A DNA stretch of 64,000 nucleotides from Meira nashicola (taxonomy: Eukaryota; Basidiomycota; Exobasidiomycetes; Exobasidiales; Brachybasidiaceae): positions 6,138,013 through 6,202,012 of the forward strand of contig BCJU01000001.1 of the NCBI GenBank assembly GCA_001600355.1. Reading direction: 5' to 3'. Positions 39,553 through 50,253 of this stretch are shown piece after piece (position 1 is the first letter of the stretch; every line of letters begins with the position of its first letter). The notes beneath the pieces were generated by a model that was not told where the DNA came from, did no database searches, and saw only the letters and a program-made list of their open reading frames with translations. Both the position numbers and the translations under genes were made by a program.

Positions 39553-40159
39553 GAGTTGTAGTCTTTGTATTCCACCTAAAAATATCATGTGTTTTTATCA
39601 CATACTTGACGAGTAGATTAAGTGAGGGCTGAGTAAACAATAAAAGTGATCCCCGTATAATTTCTGTCAGATGTTAGCTTTGTCATCAAATTTGTTTTGA
39701 CGGAGATTGAATTCCAGAACCCGAAAAGGACCTTAGCGGCCATGATGAAGGCGTAAAATATTTAAACGGACCGTCGAGTGAGTGGGGTTGTTAAAGCCGC
39801 TGAGAACCGAAAATACACTTCAATTCCCTGCCATCACCAAACCATACGTCAAAGCCGTTCAATCCGTAATGCGCATGCGGGGAAAAGTGATGTTAAGTTG
39901 AAGAGCTAAGGAAAGTGTGGGGAAAAAACTGTCACAAAGGTTCCGTGTCTGAAAGGCAAGCTTAAAACAAGAAAGCACAGCCTGTTTGTTACCCGCAAAA
40001 ACTGAACAGGGTTAAAGAAGGTACCAATAGACGGTCCGGCAATTACATCTGGAGAAATTGTTGTCTGTCTGACAGAATGTCCTCACTGACCCAGATCATG
40101 CTATCCTTTTTCTCTTTCTTCTTCTTCTTCTTCTTTGACAATCATCGGTGTTGATCACG
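39553..40159. other. Intergenic, eIF3b to member 8
   Basis: About 600 nt. It ends in a CT-rich tract (repeated ttc around 40110-40133), probably the leader of member 8. No gene is seen. Confidence 0.55.
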
Positions 40160-40487
40160 ATGACGATTTATACGTGTCCCGCTTGCGGTCGTGGTAGCAA
40201 TTCACAATACTTTTATCAACGTCATGTGGGCGAAAAAGTGATCTTAGTGATGGATGCAAGCGGCAAATTAGTTCACGTAACCAGAAATACTTTCGTTGGA
40301 GAGACTGAAGGTAAGTATTACAAGATTCATTTTACATTCCAGTCACTTCATTGACTATCAATTTCAAACAGATTTTGAATGCATCTGGAAAGGTTGCTAT
40401 TACCGTGATTGTGATGCAGAAGTCATCAAAGATCATATCAATACTGGTTGTCCACACCGTGGAGTTTTGAAGAGTGGTTTAAAATAA
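40160..40487 (+). CDS. Small two-module cysteine/histidine protein, member 8 (second cluster)
   Basis: Exon 1 is 40160-40310 and exon 2 is 40372-40487, with a 61-nt phase-1 intron (GTAAGT...AACAG) and 88 residues. Module 1 is YTCPACGRGSNSQYFYQRHVG with VILVMDASGKLVHVTRNTF. Module 2 is DFECIWKGCYYRDCDAEVIKDHINTGC. Closest by eye to member 9 in exon 2 (IW..C.YR.C). About 11 kb from the first cluster, with four housekeeping genes in between. Confidence 0.8.
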
Positions 40488-40921
40488 TCAATTCAAGTCG
40501 TTTTTTGCTTGTTCAAGTATGCATTTTGTTCCAAACATCTGTTTCGTTATATGCAAATCGAGTCCCTGGAGTGACTCTTCCATATCCGTTTGCAAACGTT
40601 GTTATCAATAATCAATCTTCTTGGCAATAAGAACTGCTGTGCAACTCCTTCTCACTTCCGTGCTCAGCAGCAAACATATATCATCAAAAGATAACACTCC
40701 GATGATCCGCGGAATTTGGAACAACGAATAGCAATAGACAACCGAATAGATGCATATATCCTATTTTATTGAACATGCACTCGTCATAGCATTCATTCAA
40801 GCTCACGGGCACAATCATATATATGACTTTCATTTTAATGTATCTCCCCATCACAATCTCCTCTTGTTGACCATAGCAAGACCTTCAAAAAATATAGCAA
40901 ATCAAATCACTTCTCATCATT
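40488..40921. other. Spacer between members 8 and 9
   Basis: About 430 nt, A/T-rich promoter and terminator sequence. Nothing else is seen. Confidence 0.5.
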
Positions 40922-41264
40922 ATGCCTTTCCTTTGTCGTGCTTGTCAACGTGTCGGAACTGATCAAGAATTCTTTCGTCATCATATAAGCGATCTTCAAG
41001 TTATCGTTCATCCTTTGGACGGTAGTAAGCCTTTTGAGCTTCATCGTAATCGTTCAAGTGGTGGTGAGTGGAAAGAGAAAGAGAATTTTACGAATCGAAT
41101 CCCTCTCAGAAATTTACAATGACACATTCCTTTTGTCAGATTTTCATTGCATCTGGTATCCTTGTCACTATCGTGAATGCAATTCATTCTTATTTAAGCG
41201 TCATGTAGCACTCACATGTCCATACCGCAAGATGCATCAAGTTGCCGATAAGAATCATCGTTGA
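40922..41264 (+). CDS. Small two-module cysteine/histidine protein, member 9
   Basis: Exon 1 is 40922-41063 and exon 2 is 41140-41264, with a 76-nt phase-1 intron and 88 residues. Module 1 is LCRACQRVGTDQEFFRHHIS with VIVHPLDGSKPFELHRNRSSG. Module 2 is DFHCIWYPCHYRECNSFLFKRHVALTC. The three members of the second cluster are all on the plus strand, spaced 400-540 nt apart. Confidence 0.8.
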
Positions 41265-41801
41265 ATGAAGATCTCTTGAAAATCGATGGCGATGCAATAC
41301 AGTGTTATGGTAAGAGGAAAGCAGTGTTTCCGTTCCGTCCGGAAAATATAATTAAATTTCCCTGCCGGGCAGGAAATCCATCTTCCTTGTATTAATTGCT
41401 TTGATTCGAGTAAAATTGCGGTGTTCGAAGCTTGATTGTTGATTGAAAGAGAGAGAGAGGTGTGATATTGTTAAACTTCAATCAGCCTTGGATAGCCTCT
41501 TGAAATGGAGGGAGTCTATACGCGTAAAAAAGCTCCAATAGGGTTCGCCAATATTCATGTCGTCTCGGGACGCATGAAATGCCGTTATCTAAACATAGAT
41601 GGATGTATGCCGCATAATTGCAACCGGCGTTCTTTCGTTTTATTCGTTTTTATCACACATACACTTGTATGCGGAACAGAACTACGGATAGGGTCCATTT
41701 TTTATTGGTTTTCCGAACTGTGAAATATTTAAAAAGGTTGATCAACGTACAAAAATGATATTTTTTTCCTCAACCTTGACTCAGCTTTTAATCTTTATTC
41801 C
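41265..41801. other. Spacer between members 9 and 10
   Basis: About 540 nt. A 72-codon plus-strand ORF at 41505-41723 has no family features. There is an inverted-type CCTGCCGGGCAGG palindrome near 41361. No gene is called. Confidence 0.5.
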
Positions 41802-42310
41802 ATGGCAACGAATTCAACTTTTATTTCTCGCATTCGATCTCGATCAAGTCTTCCTCCTAAACCAAATACTTTGATTAGATCGAAAAATCCAGCTTGCATG
41901 GCATCTTTCTCTGTTGTTGAGAGTACTTTAAGTTTGCCATACAAACTTCATTGCAAAGCATGTAAAGAAGTTGTTGAAAATCAAGATTTTTGTCAACGTC
42001 ATATTCTCATTCAAGCTGTAATTTTTTATGATGAAAATAATCTTAAAGAACACACTTGTGTTTTACGCAATTGTCTCACTTGCGGTGAGTCCATCAAAAC
42101 CCTAATCGAGAAATTTAATTGATGCTGACAAGTGTTTTTTCTTTCTTTATAGATTTCCCATGTCCACATCAAGGTTGTTCACATCGTATGTGTGATTCTG
42201 AAGCACTTAAAGAACATGTTTTGGAATGCAAACACAAAAAAGAATCACTTCTAGCCATCCCAACCAACGCTGTAACTTCCACCACCAAAACAAAAATGAC
42301 AAAACTGTAA
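41802..42310 (+). CDS. Small two-module cysteine/histidine protein, member 10 (extended)
   Basis: Exon 1 is 41802-42084 and exon 2 is 42153-42310, with a 68-nt phase-1 intron and 146 residues, the longest member. About 45 extra basic, Ser-rich residues precede module 1 (LHCKACKEVVENQDFCQRHIL). Module 2 is DFPCPHQGCSHRMCDSEALKEHVLEC, with a Thr/Lys-rich tail. A later ATG at about 41898 (MASFSVVEST) could be an alternative start nearer to the usual family length. The extra N-terminus resembles a basic targeting or nuclear segment. Confidence 0.78.
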
Positions 42311-42936
42311 CGCGCGCATATAACCGATTCAAATTCTTGATAGCATGATCTTTATGACATCTTTCTATTATCCGCAGATTTATTGTCCACCTCATCTGCT
42401 CAGCTATCCGATCAACCAAACAAATCTCCTTTTGTTTCAATTTCTTGGCGTGGGGTTTTCTCTCTTTCGTACGATTGTCAATTTCCCATTCGGCAGCGGA
42501 AGGTTGTTGAACAAGCCGACGCCTTATCTACATGTTCAGCCCAGCTTATCCGGCTTCAAAACAAACAACAAAAGGGCGTTGATCGTCATCTTATCAACAA
42601 TCATTCTCAATTCGGTGAATTTTTATATTTCTTCTCATCGGCGCTTTCCTTGCGATTTCAAATTTGGGTTTCAAAAAAAGGTCACCGATCTCAGTCTTCT
42701 TAATAACCACTCTTACTGGCTGTACATTATGTCACCTGCGGAAAAGCTGAATTTTTCCATTGTTGTACATAAACACGCTCAAGGTGATGTCACCATTGTT
42801 TAAAGCCAAAAAAATTGCCATTGCCCCTCTAATTAATGAATGTTTTACGTGTGTTTGCTTAATAAGTATTCTTGTTTAAGCATATACTGGTAATGCAAAT
42901 ATATTGATACAATGATAGGACGTACAATGCCAATTC
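42311..42936. other. Intergenic, member 10 to ORC4
   Basis: About 625 nt. Plus-strand frames are open (42345-42803) but lack recognisable motifs. Two short stretches encode related peptides (LLSTSSAQL and ALSTCSAQL, about 150 nt apart), perhaps a trace of duplication. No gene is called. Confidence 0.4.
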
Positions 42937-44970
42937 CTACGATTGACTATTTGCCCACTGTACAAGATGAACACCTAATGGCTCCACCCTTGTCTTACTC
43001 TTTGCGGCTTCGACAATCGTTTGTGGAAATAGAGTGCATTTCACTCTCATGAAATCCGTTTTTGCTGTTTGTCCTGCTTTCTTTGCAGCAGATGCAGCCG
43101 CTGCAGTAGTAGTAGATGCTGTCAACGATAAAGAATTCAAGATACTTTCTGGTTGGAAGAACTCTAACGATAACAATGTTCGAAATGCCATCATTACCCT
43201 TTTGCGATCTGATAATCCACCCCATTGCACGCTCAGATGACCTGAACCCATCCCTTGACGTCGACTTGGTGAAGCTTGATCAGTTTGATACCTGCGTATA
43301 TCAACAACTGTCGTACCAGCACCGATACGATCCCGTTCAATACGAGCAACGAACTGTTGCACTTCTTCAAAACACATTGCAAAGTTGAATATTTCGCAGT
43401 CTTTGCTCAACAATTGCTTTGCCGCAATCAATAATGCGAATTCCGGTGTTGTTAATTCGTCTAGCAAGGTTTGACGGGATGCTCTCTCTTTTCGAACCTC
43501 TTCCAGCAGTGCAACGTAAAGAGAAGGCTGTGTGGTAGATGTAGATGCCACGATAGGGTACAAGACACGATACAAGCTTCGAATATCATTGCCCATACTT
43601 TCCCAACCGCTTAGCATCTCGTTCACATCGGCGTCTTTCTCAATCATTTGCAGTTCATCTTGCAGTGCTTTATTGTATTGCTGTGCTTCTTTGGAATGTT
43701 CTCTCTGCAACCCTAGTTTCAGCGTACGTTGCAAAACAGCCGGCCACTTTTCATTTGCCCATACATTGATGATCCGCCCACTGAATCGGCTTCGAACTCG
43801 CTTCTCTAACAGATCTGTTGTATCAAGACGAGAAGTAGCACCGATTACACATAGACCTGGTGTATAGGATCCCGCTTGAACAGCATCCAGAAGGACGTAA
43901 AGCAATGCTTGTCTTGGTCTTGTGGTATACAAATCAAACGATGATAGTACAATCACAAGAGGAAGGCTTGATTTACTTTTTGCTTGTTCAGAAGACAGCA
44001 ACGTCAAAATTGTACTGGTCGTGTTTGCAAGTGATGATAAAATTGCATTTTGCAAGGCTGCTGCTTCATCATCTTCAGTGTTATCTACTCCATTTGCAGG
44101 TTCGACCGCGCCAAAGTTCTCTTCCAATTCCTCCTCTTCTTCAGGACCATCGTCTCCTTCTAGATCTAATGTTAGACCGCCTTCCTCACCTTCTTTAGGT
44201 AATTTGATCGCACCAGCTTGAATGAGTTGCCTTGCCAATTCACGAAGTGAAAGTCGATCAGTAGGTTGTAGAGCTGCATCTAAATGAACAACATGAAACG
44301 ATCTTTCCTTTTGCTTGTTATCAAATGATCCCAAGACTGATTCCAGCAACATATGTTTTCCTGTACCCGGTGCACCAACTAGCAAAGCGCTATTTCCTTC
44401 ACCTTTAATCGTTCCACCTATGGTAGAATGTAAAGTTCTCCATTGTTCTTCTAGTCCGATACACTCACTGCCATCTGCATTTCCTCTCTCATCTTTCCCT
44501 GCTGGTGGAAGCTGTCCTGCTAAGACGGACAGAGTTTGTGCTCTTGCTGCAGGAGTAAACTTCTCTTTAATTTGTAATGGTAAATTTTGTAAAGCTGAAT
44601 CGACTTTGATCGGCGCAAGAGCAGTTTTAGTTGATTGTCTAGCCCGTGCAGGTAGAGGTGCAATCTCTAATTCGAGTTCGTCAATGATGGGAGAAGAGAG
44701 CCTTTTTGTCCTATTCGACGGACCAGGCTGCGCTTCGATGTCAATGTCTACATTGCGATTTGTTTTAGCAGGTCTTTCTATCTTCTCTTTTACAATCAAT
44801 TCCTCAGCCGAAGATATTTCTTCTTCCGATGTCAAATCATTCGAAATAACACTTTGTCTATTAGAATCTTGATCGGTTGATTCTCTGGCAGAATATCTAC
44901 GCCTCTTTGGAACAACCAGTAGGGATCCATCAGCTGCCACTGGAGCTTTTCTTGTCCGTGTCGGTCGCAT
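42937..44970 (-). CDS. ORC4: Origin recognition complex subunit 4
   Basis: AAA+ subunit of the replication origin recognition complex. Single exon, 677 residues. A long basic and acidic disordered N-terminus (about 160 residues, MRPTRTRKAPVAADG...) precedes the ORC4 core: LEEQWRTLHSTIGGTIKGEGNSALLVGAPGTGKH (Walker A), FHVVHLDAALQPTDRLSLRELARQL, Walker B region PLVIVLSSFDLYTTRPRQALLYVLLDAVQ, GLCVIGATSRLDTTDLLEKRVRSRFSGR (sensor/Arg region), and a C-terminal winged-helix part. An acidic Glu-rich insert lies between Walker A and B. Divergent from the unknown gene at 45400. Confidence 0.9.
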   Translation of the reverse strand: MRPTRTRKAPVAADGSLLVVPKRRRYSARESTDQDSNRQSVISNDLTSEEEISSAEELIVKEKIERPAKTNRNVDIDIEAQPGPSNRTKRLSSPIIDELELEIAPLPARARQSTKTALAPIKVDSALQNLPLQIKEKFTPAARAQTLSVLAGQLPPAGKDERGNADGSECIGLEEQWRTLHSTIGGTIKGEGNSALLVGAPGTGKHMLLESVLGSFDNKQKERSFHVVHLDAALQPTDRLSLRELARQLIQAGAIKLPKEGEEGGLTLDLEGDDGPEEEEELEENFGAVEPANGVDNTEDDEAAALQNAILSSLANTTSTILTLLSSEQAKSKSSLPLVIVLSSFDLYTTRPRQALLYVLLDAVQAGSYTPGLCVIGATSRLDTTDLLEKRVRSRFSGRIINVWANEKWPAVLQRTLKLGLQREHSKEAQQYNKALQDELQMIEKDADVNEMLSGWESMGNDIRSLYRVLYPIVASTSTTQPSLYVALLEEVRKERASRQTLLDELTTPEFALLIAAKQLLSKDCEIFNFAMCFEEVQQFVARIERDRIGAGTTVVDIRRYQTDQASPSRRQGMGSGHLSVQWGGLSDRKRVMMAFRTLLSLEFFQPESILNSLSLTASTTTAAAASAAKKAGQTAKTDFMRVKCTLFPQTIVEAAKSKTRVEPLGVHLVQWANSQS

Positions 44971-45399
44971 GATGATGATTGTTAGTTGTGCAAAGTCAAC
45001 TTATTTCATATACTGGGCTGAAGAAGGAAATGAGTAATGATGGCTGGTGCGAAGAAAAGGGTACAACAAGTCGCGCCATGCGCAGCGCTGGGCTTACGCG
45101 TAAATGTAGAGTAGGGTAAATGTATGATGCATACAAAAAGAACAACACTTCACTCGTTTTTCTTTTTTGTTTATTGTTCCGAAATCGGGCAGCATAATAT
45201 GAGTATTCATGCCACTCAGCCCTTTCTCCGCATTTGCTGCACAATTGGAAATTAAGCTATATGTACATACATACGGTACATCAAAAACCAATCATATAAA
45301 TCTGATTACTTCTCTTTTGTTTAAGACATATACGATAAACAAGTTTGTACAATTATCTATCTATAAATGAGATAACGAAACACTAAAACTTCTACAGCA
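44971..45399. other. Divergent promoter region, ORC4 and unknown gene
   Basis: About 430 nt between two start codons. ORFs on the minus strand here have no motif. Nothing else is seen. Confidence 0.5.
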
Positions 45400-47361
45400 A
45401 TGCAGGGGAGCTCAACAGATGCAGACGTCGAACAATGGTTGGACCGGTTTCCATTTGCTTCCTCTCATTTACTTTGCGAACTTTGTGAGAAATTGCATAC
45501 CGCAATCGAGAATGGAGTACGAATAGCAAGTCACAAGATTGCCAATAAAAGAGAGGATGGATTCGAGTTGGAAGATACGGATGTAATTATCATCATTATC
45601 GAGCAGATTACAGTGTCCTGTCAAGCTTCATTTCAATCCAAACAGATTCGAGAAGCACAAAAGATAGCGGTGAAATTCGCAGAAGAAGATGGTGCTTACA
45701 TTGTACAACCATACAATGCATTAATACGACTTCTCATTCGGGGATCTTTGCTGAATCGAAAGTATCATAAACAAGCACATTTCATTTGTGAAACATTGTA
45801 CGATCATTATCACGACATCATCTACTCTACTTATCGAAGCAATGTAGAAATTATCGTTCATGAATCCCATAGCTTGTACGCAGCGATCAAAACATTGACA
45901 AACTTTATCGGCCATTCCTGCTTGGAAGTTGAGATTAATTCATCGGATCTTGTAAAGAGGACTAGTGATCTTGACAAGATCAGTTTTAACGCCAGATCTT
46001 CAATTGAAAGTTCTGCTCCTTCAACTTCTCGTACAATTATGAGCGAAAATAGTTCATCTCCAATAACTGAGCCAACGCTTCCAGACTCTGAAGTCACTCA
46101 TCAAGCTACCAGAAGCAAAGAGGGACGGATTTCGAGCAAGGAAAAGTTGACATCAGGTCGTGCTTTCACAAATCTGGTGGTGATCAGCGATAGCGATGAG
46201 GAACGGACTTCTGTTAGCGATACTGAAATGCTTCTACCAAATGATCTTGATATAGATGCTGAAAGTCCCATGGAAGATAGAGAATCCATAAATGGCGTGA
46301 TCGAGTCGATGGAGAAACATGCGCTAGAAGACCAAAGCAACAAAACACGCAAAGGCAAATCGAAAGCAAGAGATGATGATGATTACGATTTCCTCAACGA
46401 ACCTTTGAGGGATATGGATAATGATTCAAATGATTCCGATTACGTTGAACCAAAAGCAGGAAAGAAAAGAATAAAACGTTATCGAAAAGCCATCGCTAGA
46501 ATACGCAAAGCGCCAGAATACGACCTTGGTGAATCCGACTTGACAGTACCGCCATTGGAATTCGAACAAATTATCCAACGAGCATTTTCAATCATGAAGT
46601 CAAATATGCAAGAATACTCGCCACCCATTCAAGAACTTTTGCAAACGCGATCACAAGAGAATATTTTAGAACAAGTCAAACATGGCATGTTGACAGGCAC
46701 TATGGGCCTTCTTGACGCTTTTGTCAATGGCTATCTGGTATCAATGAAAGACTTGCAATTGTTTTCATCGATCTTCCCAGAAAATGATCTTCCTGTACTG
46801 ATGATCTCATTAGCAAACTGGGATCGTTCATTTTCAAATGTAGGAGGACATCGCCTTATTGAACAAGAATGTTACGCAAATGCTGCTTTAATCTCAAGCA
46901 CTTCACAGCCTAATCGAAGTATATTTGCGCTAAAGGAGAAATTTTTACCTGATGATGTTGCACCGAGTTTAAGGGGAAAATGCCTAGACGGAAGCAGTTT
47001 AGCACAAGTAGCACTTTGGCAGGCGCCGCCTTTTGAAAAAACGACTGAGCAATCGTGGCGCACAGAACAATTCTTCATTCCGGGACAAGATGGAATTTCA
47101 CTCAAATCGGCTGACGATATACGGGATGCATTAACAACTATTGTGGAAAATATTTTTATATCCTCTTTTTGGCTTTTACAATCCGATTCAAATATCAATA
47201 AACTTTCGCGTATTTCATTCCCACGGCAAAAGCCAGTGATTGGATTAAATGATGATTTCAAAAAAGAACCTTTTAATAGAGAGAAGGAAGAGGCATACAT
47301 CAATAGAAGAAAACGAACTAGATTGCAATTTGGATCAATTGCAACAAAAAATCGATCATAG
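45400..47361 (+). CDS. Protein of unknown function, paralogue A of a tandem pair
   Basis: Single exon, 653 residues, family not recognised. An N-terminal helical, Leu-rich region (about 10-190) is followed by a Ser/acidic linker with basic clusters (KARDDDD, KKRIKRYRK) that could act as nuclear localisation, and then a C-terminal globular region (about 390-600). It is a diverged paralogue of the next gene: the two share order and spacing of HKQAHFICETLYDHY / HQNAVYTCIKCIYESY, LPVLMISLANWD / DACTIMFAISWN, and a C-terminal DIRDAL...GLND / DVREAM...GLND block. No catalytic motif or membrane segment is seen. Confidence 0.8.
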   Translation: MQGSSTDADVEQWLDRFPFASSHLLCELCEKLHTAIENGVRIASHKIANKREDGFELEDTDVIIIIIEQITVSCQASFQSKQIREAQKIAVKFAEEDGAYIVQPYNALIRLLIRGSLLNRKYHKQAHFICETLYDHYHDIIYSTYRSNVEIIVHESHSLYAAIKTLTNFIGHSCLEVEINSSDLVKRTSDLDKISFNARSSIESSAPSTSRTIMSENSSSPITEPTLPDSEVTHQATRSKEGRISSKEKLTSGRAFTNLVVISDSDEERTSVSDTEMLLPNDLDIDAESPMEDRESINGVIESMEKHALEDQSNKTRKGKSKARDDDDYDFLNEPLRDMDNDSNDSDYVEPKAGKKRIKRYRKAIARIRKAPEYDLGESDLTVPPLEFEQIIQRAFSIMKSNMQEYSPPIQELLQTRSQENILEQVKHGMLTGTMGLLDAFVNGYLVSMKDLQLFSSIFPENDLPVLMISLANWDRSFSNVGGHRLIEQECYANAALISSTSQPNRSIFALKEKFLPDDVAPSLRGKCLDGSSLAQVALWQAPPFEKTTEQSWRTEQFFIPGQDGISLKSADDIRDALTTIVENIFISSFWLLQSDSNINKLSRISFPRQKPVIGLNDDFKKEPFNREKEEAYINRRKRTRLQFGSIATKNRS

Positions 47362-47785
47362 ACATCAATTGTATCTTGCTCTTAGTCATACGCACTTTTT
47401 TATCTGTCAATGCCCATGAAATTCAGTACCCCGCCTTGACAAACTCAAAAGCAAAAGCGGCCCGCTGGCAAAAAATGGCGTAATTCGCTTTCGGACCTCG
47501 ATTTTGGTTAAAGTCACATTAAATACAAAAATAAAAGTTCAAATGATTATTGAAGTTGTATTATGCTCCGTTTTTCTGCGAAACCAATCAGAATTACAGT
47601 GAAATATACACGGAAAGATTCCCATCTGCTCTCGATACACGACGCGTGTAACATATCAAAGTTGTTTATTAAAATAAAAGTCGTTTATAAAGAATTCCTT
47701 ATCCATAGACTTACTTAACTTAACAACAACTACCATCTCAGTTGTCCTATTATTCTTTTTGTTTGAAGTGTGCCTTTATACAAAA
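47362..47785. other. Intergenic between the tandem paralogues
   Basis: About 420 nt, A/T-rich, with the promoter of the second paralogue. Nothing else is seen. Confidence 0.5.
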
Positions 47786-50062
47786 ATGAATGTACCAAAA
47801 GAGGTACCTTCCTCTTTACAATTACCACCACCATCTCGAACGTTACCCACAACGCGTTCGCAATCTACGCCACCATCTGGTGGTGCTCCTTACAATCAAA
47901 ACGGTAAAACTGTTGATACTTTTTTGGAGAATTGGATCGAATCTTCTGTTGTAGAAACATCTGCTTTACGTTCCACTTGTGCAAAAGATCAAGTAGCAAT
48001 GACTTTCGGAGAATTGTTTCATGCCGCGGCTACTTTGAGTCGCGTCTTTCTTTTCCATATCGCTTTGGTCATTCAAAAGACTTTGGTCGAGCATACAACG
48101 GCATCCGCTGCAAATAAAGAAAAATTTATTGAAACTTTGATCGTATCTCTCGTCAATAAATGCGCTGAAATCACTTGTAGGGACAAAGTTCAAGTAGCGG
48201 CTGAGTCTTTCGATGAAGCGGAGATTACTCGCTTCGTATTTCCCGACGGGATGAATTTTCATCCAGAGATCCTCATCGAAACGGCAAACGTGCCAGATGA
48301 GCATCAAAATGCAGTTTATACGTGCATAAAGTGCATTTACGAGAGTTATAGCAAGACTATCGTCGATGCATTTTTCAAAGATTATGTTTTTTCGGTCGAT
48401 AATGTTGCAAGTGCTAATCCAGTAAATGCTATTGTGAGCGCATTTGCCGATTTTGTTGAGGAGAAATGTCAAGATATGGAGAAAGATTTACTGGCAAATG
48501 TTCAAAGCGAACTCAAAATGATCGCTGACACCAATCCCGCGAATGATTCAGGTATGCTTATCCGTCCAAGAAGTGTACAAAAGAGAAAGAGCTTGAGCGG
48601 AGCCCGTTCTTCCGTCAAGAAAAAGATCCGTAAATTAGTTGCTCCATCCACCTCCTCAGAAGTGGAAGATGAAGACGAAGACGATGATAGTCTCCCTACT
48701 TCTCCTTTAAAGAATTTACCATCCACTAGCAGACGGGTACACAAGGTGAAACAAAAGCCCAATGGACCTTCAAGACCCAAGCCGACATACAGTAAAGGGG
48801 ATTATTTGGACAGTGACCTGGACACTGAGCCAGAGAACAGTGGGAAGACGAACAAATCGGACAAAGATAATGACATCCTTGCGAAATCCATCGATGAATT
48901 GTTTGGCAGAGTGAGAAATTGGAATGGCACAACGTGTGTTGCTGTTCGTCAATTGCTGAAACACTGGCCCCACAAGGCCATCAAGAAAGAGTTAAGAAGA
49001 GGCGCCGGTCCTATCATTCATAAATTGATTGAATCATTTCACACAGGTAACAGAATTACAGTCGAAACTGCAACTGAATTGGCCAAGAAAGACGAATTTA
49101 AAGATGCATGTACGATCATGTTTGCGATCAGTTGGAATCCTGATTATTTGGCCAAGCTCAATACTGTTGGAGAGAATGGCAAGATTCATGCTGCTTTTTT
49201 GACTGCGACAGGAGATATTTCTGCAACTATGAAAGCATTGATTGACGACTGCCCAAAACGACAAGCTGAGTCAATTCCAATGTACTCTGAAGAGGGCATC
49301 CGCGACAATGAATTCTTTCCCTTGATTGTGTGGAGTCCCACAGATGATGTCGATTTCTACAAAGGAAATACAGCCCTCAAAACATCCAAAGACGTTCGCG
49401 AAGCCATGAGTGTGCTTGCAAAAAGCATTTACATCGCCTTTTGCACGAAAATGAATTTCTCGGGTAACTTCCACAGACAATTGAAAAATACATTGCCGGA
49501 AGCCAAAGCCCTTCACGGTCTCAATGATACGTACGGCTTAGAACACGCTTTTAGCCGCAATGAGCCTTTACCAATCGTAAAAAGTGATGCAAACCCGCGA
49601 ACAGCAATCGTTCCAGCATTTAAAGCGTCCAAATCAAAAGAAGTCGCTTCTTCGTCCATCACAAAAGCGACACCCAAAAAAGCTAGGAGAAGTGGTGCAG
49701 TAGATTACGACCAAATGCTGAACAATTTTCTCGATTCGGATGAAGGACTTCAATGTGATTTGCAACCGTACGGTGCTGGCGGTTTACGTGCTATTGTTCG
49801 CTTGGGGACCAAAGACAACATTTTCATCCCTTTGGATAAGTACAAAAAGGAGGAGAAGCTTTCAGAAGACGACTTGGTGTCTATCAAAATGGTACCCGAG
49901 AAAGGTAGTTGTTACACAAAGGACGGAAAATTAAAAGGGGCAAAAATCCTTATTCGTAAAGTTGAGCATGGATCAAAGTGGTTCCTATTTCAATTTCCGT
50001 TCAGCGAAAAAGGTGGGGCCGTGTATATTCAACAATTGCTAAAAGAGCATTTCAAAGATTGA
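47786..50062 (+). CDS. Protein of unknown function, paralogue B of a tandem pair
   Basis: Single exon, 758 residues from ATG 47786; the longer frame starts at TTG. The architecture matches paralogue A: a helical N-terminal half (about 40-235), a basic linker (QKRKSLSGARSSVKKKIRKL) with acidic and Ser-rich runs, and a second globular region (about 370-600) with IVWSP and GLNDTYGLEHAF. It adds a C-terminal 100-residue segment, absent from A, with beta-rich character (LRAIVRLGTKDNIFIPLDKYK, GAKILIRKVEHGSKWFLFQF). Probably nuclear, by inference from basic patches. Function unknown. Confidence 0.8.
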   Translation: MNVPKEVPSSLQLPPPSRTLPTTRSQSTPPSGGAPYNQNGKTVDTFLENWIESSVVETSALRSTCAKDQVAMTFGELFHAAATLSRVFLFHIALVIQKTLVEHTTASAANKEKFIETLIVSLVNKCAEITCRDKVQVAAESFDEAEITRFVFPDGMNFHPEILIETANVPDEHQNAVYTCIKCIYESYSKTIVDAFFKDYVFSVDNVASANPVNAIVSAFADFVEEKCQDMEKDLLANVQSELKMIADTNPANDSGMLIRPRSVQKRKSLSGARSSVKKKIRKLVAPSTSSEVEDEDEDDDSLPTSPLKNLPSTSRRVHKVKQKPNGPSRPKPTYSKGDYLDSDLDTEPENSGKTNKSDKDNDILAKSIDELFGRVRNWNGTTCVAVRQLLKHWPHKAIKKELRRGAGPIIHKLIESFHTGNRITVETATELAKKDEFKDACTIMFAISWNPDYLAKLNTVGENGKIHAAFLTATGDISATMKALIDDCPKRQAESIPMYSEEGIRDNEFFPLIVWSPTDDVDFYKGNTALKTSKDVREAMSVLAKSIYIAFCTKMNFSGNFHRQLKNTLPEAKALHGLNDTYGLEHAFSRNEPLPIVKSDANPRTAIVPAFKASKSKEVASSSITKATPKKARRSGAVDYDQMLNNFLDSDEGLQCDLQPYGAGGLRAIVRLGTKDNIFIPLDKYKKEEKLSEDDLVSIKMVPEKGSCYTKDGKLKGAKILIRKVEHGSKWFLFQFPFSEKGGAVYIQQLLKEHFKD

Positions 50063-50253
50063 ATGCTCAATTTTCAACTTGTCTTTCTTTTCTAAATCGT
50101 TTTTACCATCCACGATAATCGTATCCATCCCAGTTCAAGTTTCCCCGCAGATAATGTTTTGTAGTCACTTTTGTCTCTTTTCGCAAAACCAATTAATTTC
50201 ATGATTGAGAATAATACGAGTACATTAGTATTGTAATTTAAAGATAAACAAGT

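Noticed and set aside
42345..42803. 152-codon ORF before ORC4
   Set aside because: No start context, motif or composition supports coding; overlapping frames are equally open in this stretch.
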